Origin: Agarivorans gilvus
GTDB lineage: Bacteria; Pseudomonadota; Gammaproteobacteria; Enterobacterales; Celerinatantimonadaceae
NCBI RefSeq assembly: GCF_001420915.1
Contig: NZ_CP013021.1
Location: 3,148,501-3,212,500, forward strand
Direction of reading: 5' to 3'
DNA: 64,000 nucleotides
Below the pieces are notes generated by a model. The model did no database searches. It saw only the letters and a program-made list of their open reading frames with translations, and was not told the DNA's origin. Below are positions 34,265 through 42,051 of the stretch, piece by piece (the stretch's first letter is position 1; the number at the start of each line of letters is the position of its first letter). The position numbers and the translations under genes are program-made.

Positions 34265-34762
34265 ATGAACAAGTTAATCGTTAGCGCGCTATTCGGCAGC
34301 ATGGTATTTGCCCCTCTAGCTATGGCCGCTCCTGGTAATGGCGGTAAAGCGGGTTGCATGCAAGGTCGTGGTGAATTTCCACAAATGCAAATGATGCAAG
34401 AGTTGGACTTAAGTGATGCCCAGCAAGCGCAGGTGAGAGACATCATGCAGCAGTACCGTGGTAAAGGTGCAATGAAGCAGCAAGACCAACCAAAGCAGCA
34501 AGGTCAGCGTGGGCAAGCAATGTACCAGCAACGCATGGCGATCATCAGTTCGGCTAAGTTTGACGAAGCGGCAGCACAAGCTCTAATCGCCGAACAAGCT
34601 GAGCGTCATCAAAGCATGATGGTGAATCATTTGCACGCTCAGCAACAGGTCTATCAAATACTGACTCCTGAGCAGCAGCAAAAATATCAGCAATTACATG
34701 CTGATAGAATGGAAAAACATCAGCGCTTCATGGCTAAAGGACAGAAAAAAGCTCAACTTTAG
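34265..34762 (+). CDS. cpxP: CpxP/Spy-family periplasmic chaperone
   Basis: Small periplasmic protein that in E. coli inhibits CpxA and aids misfolded protein handling. It is 165 residues, with a signal peptide (about 1-21, cleavage MAA) and then a helix-rich glutamine-rich region. The two LTxxQ-type repeats appear as LDLSDAQQ (about residue 48) and LTPEQQQ (about residue 138). It diverges from cpxRA with a CpxR box between, which supports the assignment. Confidence 0.88.
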   Translation: MNKLIVSALFGSMVFAPLAMAAPGNGGKAGCMQGRGEFPQMQMMQELDLSDAQQAQVRDIMQQYRGKGAMKQQDQPKQQGQRGQAMYQQRMAIISSAKFDEAAAQALIAEQAERHQSMMVNHLHAQQQVYQILTPEQQQKYQQLHADRMEKHQRFMAKGQKKAQL

Positions 34763-34779
34763 TAGGCCTGAACCGTTAT

Positions 34780-34812
34780 ACTTTACAAAATCGTTTGAAG
34801 AATTTGTAAAGT
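34780..34812 (+). promoter_or_regulatory. Inverted repeat enclosing the fieF start codon
   Basis: ACTTTACAAA (34780-34789) is exactly complementary to TTTGTAAAGT (34803-34812), with a 13-base loop. The right arm includes the first two bases of the fieF GTG start at 34811. In mRNA this hairpin would occlude translation initiation; as DNA it could be an operator. No strong ribosome binding site is visible for fieF. Confidence 0.45.
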
Positions 34813-35713
34813 GGAAAAGCATAATTATCAGCGCTTGGTCACCATAGCTACTTGGGTTGCAACCTGTGTAGCGGTGACCTTGCTTGTTATTAAGAGCAGC
34901 GCATTTTTATATACTGGTGCGGTAAGTATTCTCGCTTCACTGATCGATTCCCTGATGGATATGGGAATGTCGGTAGTGAATTTGTTGGCTGTTCGTTATG
35001 CCTTGCAACCCCCTGATAAAGAACATAGCTTTGGCCATGGCAAGGCGGAACACCTAGCGGGTATGGCGCAAGCCGCGTTTATCACCGGTTCGGCCATTAT
35101 GCTGCTATTTAGTGGTGTGACCGAGCTGCTCGACCCCAAAGCTATTCAACATAGCAATGCGGGGATTAGCGTAATGGTGATATCAACCCTAATCACCTTT
35201 GCTTTAGTGATGTTCCAGCGCTACGTGATTCGCAAAACCAACAATACCGTGATTAAAGCCGACTCTATGCACTATGCCATGGATATCTACATGAATGCGG
35301 CAGTATTGGTGGCCTTGTTATTAAGCCGCTTTGGTTGGTACTGGGCCGACGGTTTGTTTGCGGTGCTGATTGCTCTGTACATTTGTTACGGTGCTTTTGG
35401 CATCGCCAAAGACTCGGTGCAAAACCTTTTAGATAGGCAGTTGCCCGAGTCCTTTCAAATACAGGTTTTGAATTGCGCCTTAGCGGTGCCAGAGGTGATG
35501 GGGGCACACGATATTCGTACTCGCCAAGCGGGGCAAACTAAATTTATTCAGCTTCATTTGGAGCTAGATGATAAGCTAGATCTTTACACGGCACATAAAA
35601 TTGCCGATCAAGTAGAAGATAAAATTGTTGAACTGTGGCCTGAAGCTGATGTATTGATCCACCAAGATCCACAGTCTGTGGTCCCGCAGGAAAAGAAATT
35701 AGAACTAGAGTAA
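34811..35713 (+). CDS. fieF: Cation diffusion facilitator FieF
   Basis: Inner-membrane divalent cation/proton antiporter (zinc, iron, cadmium). It is 300 residues, as in E. coli FieF, with six helices. The transport-site aspartates appear in ASLIDSLMDMG and HYAMDIYMN, and the HSFGHGKAEHLAGMAQ loop is a family signature. The C-terminal cytoplasmic domain has GAHDIRTRQAG and VLIHQDP. The GTG start lies within an inverted repeat. It follows cpxP as in E. coli and precedes cysE by nine bases. Confidence 0.93.
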   Translation: MEKHNYQRLVTIATWVATCVAVTLLVIKSSAFLYTGAVSILASLIDSLMDMGMSVVNLLAVRYALQPPDKEHSFGHGKAEHLAGMAQAAFITGSAIMLLFSGVTELLDPKAIQHSNAGISVMVISTLITFALVMFQRYVIRKTNNTVIKADSMHYAMDIYMNAAVLVALLLSRFGWYWADGLFAVLIALYICYGAFGIAKDSVQNLLDRQLPESFQIQVLNCALAVPEVMGAHDIRTRQAGQTKFIQLHLELDDKLDLYTAHKIADQVEDKIVELWPEADVLIHQDPQSVVPQEKKLELE

Positions 35714-35722
35714 GGTGAAGCA

Positions 35723-36529
35723 GTGGCAAAGGATAGCGATTTTCAAATCAAGCAAACCCTAGCTGAAACAGTGTGGTTGCAAGTTCGCGATGAAGCCAAT
35801 CGTATGGCTGAAGATGAGCCGATGTTGGCGAGTTTCTTTTATTCCACCATTTTGAATCATGATAGTTTAGCCGCGGCCTTGAGCTTTCAGCTGGCCAGTA
35901 AGTTAGACAGCTCAACGGTTCAGGCGATTTTGTTGCGCGAGTTTATTGAAGAAGCCTTACGCGCCGACCCTAGTATTCTAGAAGCAGTGGCGGCCGATAT
36001 AGTAGCGGTGAAAGACCGTGACCCTGCGGTGGCCTATTATGCGGTTCCCTTGTTATACCTGAAGGGCTTTCATGCCTTGGAAGGCTACCGTGTGGCCAAC
36101 TGGTTGTGGAAGCAAGGTCGTTTAGCCTTAGCGCGTTACATACAAAACCAAATTTCGGCGGTATTTGCAGTGGATGTGCATCCTGCGGCCACCATCGGCA
36201 AAGGCATCATGTTCGACCATGCTACCGGCATTGTGGTGGGTGAGACTGCAGTGATTGAAGATGATGTATCGATACTGCAATCGGTGACCTTAGGTGGAAC
36301 AGGTAAAGAAACTGGCGATCGTCATCCTAAGATCCGCCAAGGTGTATTAATTGGCGCTGGGGCTAAAATCCTCGGTAATATTGAAGTAGGGCGGGGCGCT
36401 AAAGTGGGAGCGGGTAGTGTGGTATTGGAGCCGGTGGCGGCTCATACTACGGTAGCTGGCGTGCCGGCAAAAGTGGTTGGCACCCCATGTTGCGAGATGC
36501 CAGCAATGGATATGGGGCAAAATATCTAA
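35723..36529 (+). CDS. cysE: Serine O-acetyltransferase CysE
   Basis: Makes O-acetylserine from serine and acetyl-CoA, the first committed step of cysteine synthesis; in E. coli it is feedback-inhibited by cysteine. The 268 residues have an N-terminal helical domain and a C-terminal left-handed hexapeptide helix. Family stretches are DVHPAATIGKGIMFDHATG, VTLGGTGKETGDRHPKI and GAKVGAGSVVL. The start is GTG at 35723 after TAAGGTGAAG. It may be co-transcribed with fieF (nine-base gap). It converges with the DUF1653 gene. Confidence 0.95.
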   Translation: MAKDSDFQIKQTLAETVWLQVRDEANRMAEDEPMLASFFYSTILNHDSLAAALSFQLASKLDSSTVQAILLREFIEEALRADPSILEAVAADIVAVKDRDPAVAYYAVPLLYLKGFHALEGYRVANWLWKQGRLALARYIQNQISAVFAVDVHPAATIGKGIMFDHATGIVVGETAVIEDDVSILQSVTLGGTGKETGDRHPKIRQGVLIGAGAKILGNIEVGRGAKVGAGSVVLEPVAAHTTVAGVPAKVVGTPCCEMPAMDMGQNI

Positions 36530-36537
36530 GCCGCTGA

Positions 36538-36762
36538 TTACTCTTTTTCAAGTGCCTCAACAAGAGCGAAACGAGGCACTTGCTCCCCTGCTACATCCAC
36601 TGTTTCAAAAAACATTTCATAGGGTCTTACCCATAACTTTGCGTCGCCATATAAGGGGCGATATAAGACTAAGATTTGCTCGGTTTCAGAGTGTATTACC
36701 GTGTCGATTACTTGGTAATCTTGCCCCTTGTAATGGCGGTAGCGGCCTTTTTGTATATTCAT
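36538..36762 (-). CDS. DUF1653 family protein
   Basis: 74-residue protein with the DUF1653 pattern: GRYRHYKGQDYQVIDTVIHSETEQ, then LVLYRPLYGDAKLWVRP and MFFETV. The family is small and cytosolic with a beta-rich domain and no known function. It is convergent with cysE (eight bases between) and divergent from zapB. Confidence 0.88.
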   Translation of the reverse strand: MNIQKGRYRHYKGQDYQVIDTVIHSETEQILVLYRPLYGDAKLWVRPYEMFFETVDVAGEQVPRFALVEALEKE

Positions 36763-36954
36763 GACTATTTATTCAACAACTAGTTAGCGAAATACTGTTC
36801 TACTCTTGTTGGCTAAAGATGACAAGAGTATGCTGCTGTTAAAGCAGTTGTTATCAGTATGTGAGTACCGACTTTGGCTCTTGTGCAGATAACTACTGGT
36901 TCAGTTCAAAGCCGTGTACTGATTAAGAAACGGAATTAACGGGAGTAAAGAGTA

Positions 36955-37161
36955 ATGTCCTTTGAAGTATTAGAAAAATTAGAAGCAAAGATCCAAGTTG
37001 CGGTTGATAGCATCGAATTGTTGCGTATGGAAATTGATGAGCTGAAGGAACAGAACAGCAAGCTAAATGATGAAAACAGCCGCCTGTTACAAGAGCAACA
37101 AGCTTGGCAAGAACGCCTTAAGGCTTTATTAGGCCGAATTGAAGACGTTCACGCCGAGTAG
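36955..37161 (+). CDS. zapB: Cell division protein ZapB
   Basis: Short coiled-coil protein of the divisome that promotes Z-ring assembly through ZapA. The 68 residues form essentially one coiled coil, starting MSFEVLEKLEAKIQ as in E. coli ZapB. GGGAG lies about 11 bases before the ATG. Its position beside rraA and hslUV also matches E. coli. It converges with rraA. Confidence 0.93.
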   Translation: MSFEVLEKLEAKIQVAVDSIELLRMEIDELKEQNSKLNDENSRLLQEQQAWQERLKALLGRIEDVHAE

Positions 37162-37179
37162 TATTAAACACCTGAGTGC

Positions 37180-37668
37180 TTACTCTATGTCGAGCGGCTC
37201 AGGTGAAAGAATCACTCCGGTGGTATCGGCATAGATGTGATCTTCCGGTAGGAAGGTCACGCCGCCAAAGTTAACCGGAATGTTAATATCCCCAGTTTCA
37301 TCATCGGCATCGGCACCAACAGGAATAGACGCCAGTGCTTGAATACCTATGTCTAGGTCTTCTAAAGCGTCAACATCGCGCACGCAACCATACACAATAA
37401 TGCCATCCCATTCGTTCTCGGCAGCTGTCTCGGCAATGTTCACATCTACCAAGGCGCGACGCAGCGAACCGCCGCCGTCGATCAGTAATACTCTACCAGT
37501 TCCAGACTCCTGCACCACTTGCGCAATTAGTCCGGCATTTTCAAAGCACTTGATGGTGGTGATTTCGCCACCAAAGGCATTTCTGCCGCCATAACTAGCA
37601 AACATCGGCTCGACAACGTCAACTGTGTCGGCATAGAGGTCACAAAGTTCTGAGGTATTGTATTCCAT
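37180..37668 (-). CDS. rraA: Ribonuclease E activity regulator RraA
   Basis: Trimeric protein that binds RNase E and dampens mRNA decay. It is 162 residues (E. coli 161). The start MEYNTSELCDLYADTVDVVEP, the DGGGSLRRALVDVN segment and VNFGGVTFLPEDHIYAD are characteristic. It converges with zapB and lies downstream of hslU on the same strand, separated by a terminator. Confidence 0.95.
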   Translation of the reverse strand: MEYNTSELCDLYADTVDVVEPMFASYGGRNAFGGEITTIKCFENAGLIAQVVQESGTGRVLLIDGGGSLRRALVDVNIAETAAENEWDGIIVYGCVRDVDALEDLDIGIQALASIPVGADADDETGDINIPVNFGGVTFLPEDHIYADTTGVILSPEPLDIE

Positions 37669-37795
37669 GGTTTGGATCCTAAAATTGGCCCGAGTATTCG
37701 CTACCAGTATAAACCCTAAGTTGCCGTTTTCAATTAGGAAATGGTAAGAGCGTCAGAAAAGCGGAGTGTACTAAAGAGAGGCTGGCTTGGGAGCT

Positions 37796-37821
37796 AAAAA
37801 AAAGCCGCCAAATCGGCGGCT
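37796..37821 (-). terminator. Terminator of the hslVU operon
   Basis: On the minus strand a seven-base stem (AGCCGCC/GGCGGCT) with a five-base loop is followed by eight T residues, starting 10 bases after the hslU stop. Confidence 0.88.
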
Positions 37822-37830
37822 AATTTCACG

Positions 37831-39162
37831 CTATAGAATGAAGCGGCTGAGGTCTTCGTCGGCCACTAAGTCACCGAGGTATTTGCTAACGTAATCGGCA
37901 TCGATGACCATGGTTTGCCCTGCGTTGTCTGAAGCGACAAAGCTAAGCTCTTCCATTAGTTTCTCCATTACCGTGTGTAAGCGACGTGCGCCAATGTTTT
38001 CGGTGCGTTCGTTTACCTGCCACGCTGCATCGGCGATTTTACGAATGCCGTCTTCGGTAAACTCAATGTTTAAGCCTTCAGTGGCCATCAGCGCTTTGTA
38101 CTGCTCAGTTAGTGAGGCGCTAGGCTCGGTTAAGATCCGCACAAAGTCTTCGGCGCTTAGGGCGCTCAGGTTAACACGAATTGGCAAGCGGCCTTGTAGC
38201 TCAGGAATCAAGTCTGAGGGTTTGGCAACTTGGAAAGCGCCCGAGGCAATAAACAGAATGTGATCGGTTTTTACCATGCCATGTTTGGTATTCACGGTTG
38301 AGCCTTCAACTAAGGGCAGCAAGTCTCGCTGTACACCTTCACGGCTGACATCGGGGCCAGACACTTCGCCACGCTTACAAATCTTGTCGATTTCGTCTAA
38401 GAATACGATGCCGTTGTTTTCTACCGCATGCAGGGCTTTTTCTTTAAGCTCTTCTGGATTGATCATCTTGGCCGCTTCTTCTTCAACCAAAAGCTTGAAG
38501 GCTTCTTTAATTTTCAGCTTTCGCTTCTTGGTATCTTTATTGCCCGCTAGGTTTTGGAACATGCCTTGAAGCTGGTTGGTCATTTCTTCCATACCAGGAG
38601 GTGCCATGATCTCTACACCCACTTGCGGCTGAGCTAAGTCGATTTCAATCTCTTTGTCATCTAACTGACCTTCACGAAGTTTCTTGCGGAAGGCTTGACG
38701 TGTTGAGCTTTCTTCTGGCTTTTCATCGTGGCCAAAACTGTCTCGTGCGGGAGGTAACAAGGCGTCGAGAATGCGGTCTTCCGCTTGGTCTTCGGCGCGG
38801 TAACGAAACTTTTCGGTTTCTTGTTCGCGAGTAATCTTGAACGCCACATCGGCTAAGTCGCGAATGATGGTTTCCACTTCCTTACCCACATAACCCACTT
38901 CGGTGAATTTGGTGGCTTCCACTTTAATGAAAGGCGCATGAGCAAGCTTGGCTAAACGGCGGGCGATTTCAGTTTTACCAACACCAGTTGGGCCAATCAT
39001 TAGAATGTTTTTAGGCGTGACTTCTTGGCGTAAATCATCGTCCAATTGCATGCGGCGCCAGCGGTTACGTAGGGCAATTGCCACTGCGCGTTTGGCGTCA
39101 GCTTGGCCAACGATGTGGTTGTCTAGTTCTGAGACAATTTCTCTTGGGGTCATTTCCGACAT
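37831..39162 (-). CDS. hslU: ATP-dependent protease ATPase subunit HslU
   Basis: AAA+ unfoldase that feeds substrates to the HslV peptidase. About 443 residues begin MSEMTPREIVSELDNHIVGQ, as in E. coli. The Walker A is GPTGVGKTE, the pore loop lies in GYVGKEV, the Walker B is IVFLDEIDKI, and the C-terminus ends DEDLSRFIL, the tail that docks into HslV. The ATG at 39162 with AGGAAGAA upstream is chosen over an ATG five codons earlier. It lies 19 bases after hslV in a two-gene operon. Confidence 0.96.
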   Translation of the reverse strand: MSEMTPREIVSELDNHIVGQADAKRAVAIALRNRWRRMQLDDDLRQEVTPKNILMIGPTGVGKTEIARRLAKLAHAPFIKVEATKFTEVGYVGKEVETIIRDLADVAFKITREQETEKFRYRAEDQAEDRILDALLPPARDSFGHDEKPEESSTRQAFRKKLREGQLDDKEIEIDLAQPQVGVEIMAPPGMEEMTNQLQGMFQNLAGNKDTKKRKLKIKEAFKLLVEEEAAKMINPEELKEKALHAVENNGIVFLDEIDKICKRGEVSGPDVSREGVQRDLLPLVEGSTVNTKHGMVKTDHILFIASGAFQVAKPSDLIPELQGRLPIRVNLSALSAEDFVRILTEPSASLTEQYKALMATEGLNIEFTEDGIRKIADAAWQVNERTENIGARRLHTVMEKLMEELSFVASDNAGQTMVIDADYVSKYLGDLVADEDLSRFIL

Positions 39163-39181
39163 AATTTCTTCCTGCAAAGCC

Positions 39182-39712
39182 TTAGGCTTTAGCGTCTAAT
39201 TCTTCAATAGTCTGGTTTAAGTTGGTAAATACGCAAATATTGCCCGCTATGGTTAAGCTTTTTTCGGCAATCTCTCTGGCACTTAAATCAGTGTTTTCTA
39301 ATAGGGCGAGGGCTGCGGATTGGGCGAATGGCCCACCTGAACCGATGGCGATGAGGTCGTGTTCGGGCTGAACTACGTCACCATTGCCGGTGATGATCAA
39401 GGACGCTTCGGCGTCGGCTACCGCCAGTAAGGCTTCTAATTTTCTTAGCATGCGGTCGGTGCGCCAGTCTTTGGCCAACTCAACTGCAGCTTTAGTTAAG
39501 TGGCCTTGGTGCATTTCCAATTTGGCCTCAAAACGTTCGAATAGGGTGAAAGCATCGGCTGTGCCGCCGGCAAAGCCGGCCAGAACCTTACCGTGATATA
39601 AACGACGCACCTTTTTCGCGTTGCCCTTCATTACGGTGTTGCCAAGAGAGACTTGGCCATCGCCAGCAATAATGACTTTGCCATTGCGGCGTACGGAAAC
39701 GATAGTAGTCAC
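39182..39712 (-). CDS. hslV: ATP-dependent protease peptidase subunit HslV
   Basis: Proteasome-like threonine peptidase, 176 residues. After removal of Met1 the N-terminal Thr of TTIVSVRRNGKV becomes the nucleophile. The GDGQVSLGNTVMKGNAKKVRR and GFAGGTADAFTLFERFE stretches are diagnostic. First gene of hslVU. A sigma32-type promoter is visible upstream. Confidence 0.97.
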   Translation of the reverse strand: MTTIVSVRRNGKVIIAGDGQVSLGNTVMKGNAKKVRRLYHGKVLAGFAGGTADAFTLFERFEAKLEMHQGHLTKAAVELAKDWRTDRMLRKLEALLAVADAEASLIITGNGDVVQPEHDLIAIGSGGPFAQSAALALLENTDLSAREIAEKSLTIAGNICVFTNLNQTIEELDAKA

Positions 39713-39768
39713 GTTATTTCCTCAGTTTGTTGAGCTAACTTACTACGTTAGCTTGGGCTATATCTGAG

Positions 39769-39797
39769 AAGTGGGGGATAGTGATAGGGATTTCAAG
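39769..39797 (-). promoter_or_regulatory. Sigma32 (heat-shock) type promoter of hslVU
   Basis: On the minus strand CTTGAAA (39797-39791) is followed after 13 bases by CCCCCACTT (39777-39769). This closely matches the sigma32 consensus CTTGAAA-N11-16-CCCCATNT. It lies about 57 bases before the hslV start, and hslVU is a known heat-shock operon in E. coli. Confidence 0.75.
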
Positions 39798-39822
39798 GTG
39801 TGGCTCAAAAAACTCGCCGAAA

Positions 39823-40152
39823 TTAGCCGTCTTGATATCGCTTTAATAGATCTTGCTGTTGCTGAATGCTCAGTGAGGAAAATTGCTTTATTAATACTCG
39901 AAGTAGTTTAGATTTGGCTATCTGGTGCTGTAAAGCGGCTCGCTGTAAGTTATTAACTGCGCTGTTATCAAAGGTGAAGGTACAGTGGCGAAAGTTGGCA
40001 ATGGGTTTGCCTTTCTCATCTTGTTTCGCCAGTAGGCTTAAACTAGGACGCCCTTGAGCGTAGTTGTCAGCATCTTCTATAAACTGGTCTACACTCAACT
40101 TTTTTCGCTGGTTGGGCTTGTTCGCCTGTTTTTTTAAATCAGATAAACTCAT
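39823..40152 (-). CDS. Small partner protein of the ParA-like ATPase (unknown)
   Basis: 109-residue basic protein with no family I can name. The N-terminus (SDLKKQANKPNQRKKLSVDQ) is lysine-rich and probably flexible. The C-terminal half is helical with a likely coiled coil (about residues 62-105). It overlaps the ParA-like gene by 14 bases. A small gene overlapping and following a short ParA is the layout of ParF-ParG-like partition pairs, so a centromere-binding or adaptor role is a reasonable guess, not shown. Confidence 0.65.
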   Translation of the reverse strand: MSLSDLKKQANKPNQRKKLSVDQFIEDADNYAQGRPSLSLLAKQDEKGKPIANFRHCTFTFDNSAVNNLQRAALQHQIAKSKLLRVLIKQFSSLSIQQQQDLLKRYQDG

Positions 40153-40807
40153 GAGAGTCTTCTTGTTCTATGGCGAAAAGTTCATTAACGATGGCGGCGA
40201 TTTCTGCGGCGGCCTTGCCCTCTTGATCTATCTCTATTACCGAGCGGCCGCTTTCCTCGCTGTCATCATAAATGTTCCTTGAAAAGGTCACCGAGTCGAG
40301 TACGTGGAGGCCAAAGGAGCGACACACTTCTTTGGCTTCGAGAATACGTGTCACTTGGCTGGGCAATGAAGGACATTGGGTTATGACAAAACTGGCAACC
40401 ATTTTAGGGTTGACCATTTTACAGGTACTGAGCATGTCTTCCATGTGCGGCAGGGTTTTTAAGTCACGGCGCTTGGGGCGCAGTGGAATAAGTACATACT
40501 TGGCTACCGACATAGCGGCACGCATGGCTAGGTTATCTTGGCCACCACAATCAACGATAACAAAGTCGTAGCCACTTTCTAGGCTAAGTAGATCTTTGCG
40601 AATTTTGCCGTACAGTTGAATACAAGAAATGCCGGGTAAGGACTCATCTTCGTTGCGGGCTTGTATCCAGTCGGATGTGGTACGCTGCGGGTCGCAATCA
40701 ACCATTAGAATATTGGCATCGAGGCTTGTTTTAAGATGCACCGCGATATTTTGTGCCAAGCAGCTTTTGCCGCTGCCTCCTTTCTCTCCACCCACCAGTA
40801 TTAACAT
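40139..40807 (-). CDS. ParA/MinD-family ATPase
   Basis: 222-residue P-loop ATPase with the deviant Walker A GGEKGGSGKS near residue 6, switch motif VDCDPQRTTSDW and Walker B FVIVDCGG. It lacks an N-terminal DNA-binding domain, so it resembles short ParA proteins (type Ib, ParF-like) that position plasmids, chromosome regions or protein clusters. It starts ATG 40807 after AAGGAG. It overlaps the small downstream gene. It is not the chromosomal parA/soj, which lies beside gidA/parB elsewhere in these bacteria. The cargo is unknown. Confidence 0.85.
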   Translation of the reverse strand: MLILVGGEKGGSGKSCLAQNIAVHLKTSLDANILMVDCDPQRTTSDWIQARNEDESLPGISCIQLYGKIRKDLLSLESGYDFVIVDCGGQDNLAMRAAMSVAKYVLIPLRPKRRDLKTLPHMEDMLSTCKMVNPKMVASFVITQCPSLPSQVTRILEAKEVCRSFGLHVLDSVTFSRNIYDDSEESGRSVIEIDQEGKAAAEIAAIVNELFAIEQEDSHEFI

Positions 40808-40913
40808 GGCTGCTCCTTGTTATCATGACTTGTTATGCCTTATTAGCATAGACGGTGACAAGTTAAGATAAGTATAAGACAGTTGGTCAATTTTGCTTAA
40901 GTTGATAGCTTTT

Positions 40914-41216
40914 CTATTGTAATAACAAAAACATATGGTAGCTGGAAAAGTTCTTTCGATGACAGCGCGCCACTTTGGCTTTGAGTTCGGTATTACTGGC
41001 TTGCTCAGAAGTGAACTTTACGATGAGTTTGGTGCCGATAGGTAAGTCGTCACTATGGGTGATTAACATACCTCTACGAGAGATGTCGATGCAGATAGCT
41101 TCAATCGATTGTTGCTCGCCGTTGCTGTCTTTCCAGTTAATTTGAACTGGCTCATTTTCAAGATCGAGTCGCATAGAGCGACGGCGGTCAAGTTGCTCTA
41201 GTTCGGTGTTTTCCAT
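40914..41216 (-). CDS. PilZ-domain protein (c-di-GMP receptor)
   Basis: About 100-residue single-domain PilZ protein. The c-di-GMP binding motifs are present: DRRRSMRLD (RxxxR) near residue 10, and DISRRGMLI (D/NxSxxG) about 35 residues later. It probably acts as a small c-di-GMP receptor, with an unknown partner. The ATG at 41216 starts MENTELEQ; an upstream in-frame ATG at 41240 is possible. It is isolated between the ParA-like gene and ftsN. Confidence 0.85.
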   Translation of the reverse strand: MENTELEQLDRRRSMRLDLENEPVQINWKDSNGEQQSIEAICIDISRRGMLITHSDDLPIGTKLIVKFTSEQASNTELKAKVARCHRKNFSSYHMFLLLQ

Positions 41217-41473
41217 TTCGTCGCGTTCCCTAATTAGCATCGCGGGCGAAGCTTATAAAAAGCCCACATTTTAAGTAGTTATAACGTATTAGCTTAGCTA
41301 CATTTTTATAACATAGTTGAGAAGCAGTTCAAATAACTAATATTTTTAGTTGTTTAGCATTGCATTTGGCCTCTAATTCACTAAGAAACCAAGTGCTTAA
41401 GTACTTGGTTTAGAGGCTTACTTGGCATTATCGCTAATCCGTAGCAGACCCGTGGGATAGCGAGTACAAAAAA

Positions 41474-41497
41474 GGGCCTAGTAGGCCCATTTTTTTA
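41474..41497 (-). terminator. Terminator of the argS-ftsN unit
   Basis: On the minus strand a GGGCCT/AGGCCC stem with a short loop is followed by six T residues and begins within about 10 bases of the ftsN stop. A-runs on the other side make it T-flanked in both directions. Confidence 0.7.
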
Positions 41498-42049
41498 GAA
41501 ACTCCAGTGCCAAATTTGGCAGCCGTTGATTTTAGCACGCTGTAAGATGTGGCGATCTCGCTCGGCGTCTCGTTTGCTTGGGTAGGGGCCAAGTACTACA
41601 CGATACCATGCTCCATTGCTGCCTTCGGTACGCTTAATTTGGCTTTCTAAACCGGCAAAGGCGATCAGAGCTTTGCTTTCTTCGGCGCGGTCTCGACTGC
41701 GGAAGGACGCGCATTGCATCTGGTAGGGCTTGCTCGGTTTCTGTTGCTCGGTAATTTCTACCTCAACCTGTTTCTGTTCAAGCTCTTTTACGTAGCTACG
41801 CTCTTTGGGCGGTTCTGGTAATTGGGCTTTGGGTTTAGCCGGACTAGGCGCTGGAGTTAATTCACTTAAGCTGGGCGCTGGTGTAGGGGCTGTGCCTTTA
41901 ATATTAAATAGCAATACAGCAAATCCAATAATTGCCGCTAGCACAGCCAGTGCTAGCGGAATAGGAAAGCGTTTAGGCTGATTCGCCGCACGGCTAGATT
42001 TCGCCGTGCGCTTTTTGGGCTTACTGCGCCCTACATAGTCCTTGGCCAT
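41495..42049 (-). CDS. ftsN: Cell division protein FtsN-like, SPOR domain
   Basis: Bitopic divisome protein, 184 residues, shorter than E. coli FtsN (319). It has a basic cytoplasmic tail beginning MAKDYVGRSKPKKR, one helix (about residues 29-48), a proline-rich periplasmic linker and a C-terminal SPOR domain from about residue 105 (YQMQCASFRSRDRAEESKA, then GAWYRVVLGPYPSKRDAERD). SPOR domains bind denuded septal peptidoglycan. It lies two bases after argS, next to priA as in E. coli. The assignment rests on position and architecture. Confidence 0.82.
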   Translation of the reverse strand: MAKDYVGRSKPKKRTAKSSRAANQPKRFPIPLALAVLAAIIGFAVLLFNIKGTAPTPAPSLSELTPAPSPAKPKAQLPEPPKERSYVKELEQKQVEVEITEQQKPSKPYQMQCASFRSRDRAEESKALIAFAGLESQIKRTEGSNGAWYRVVLGPYPSKRDAERDRHILQRAKINGCQIWHWSF

Positions 42050-42051
42050 GC

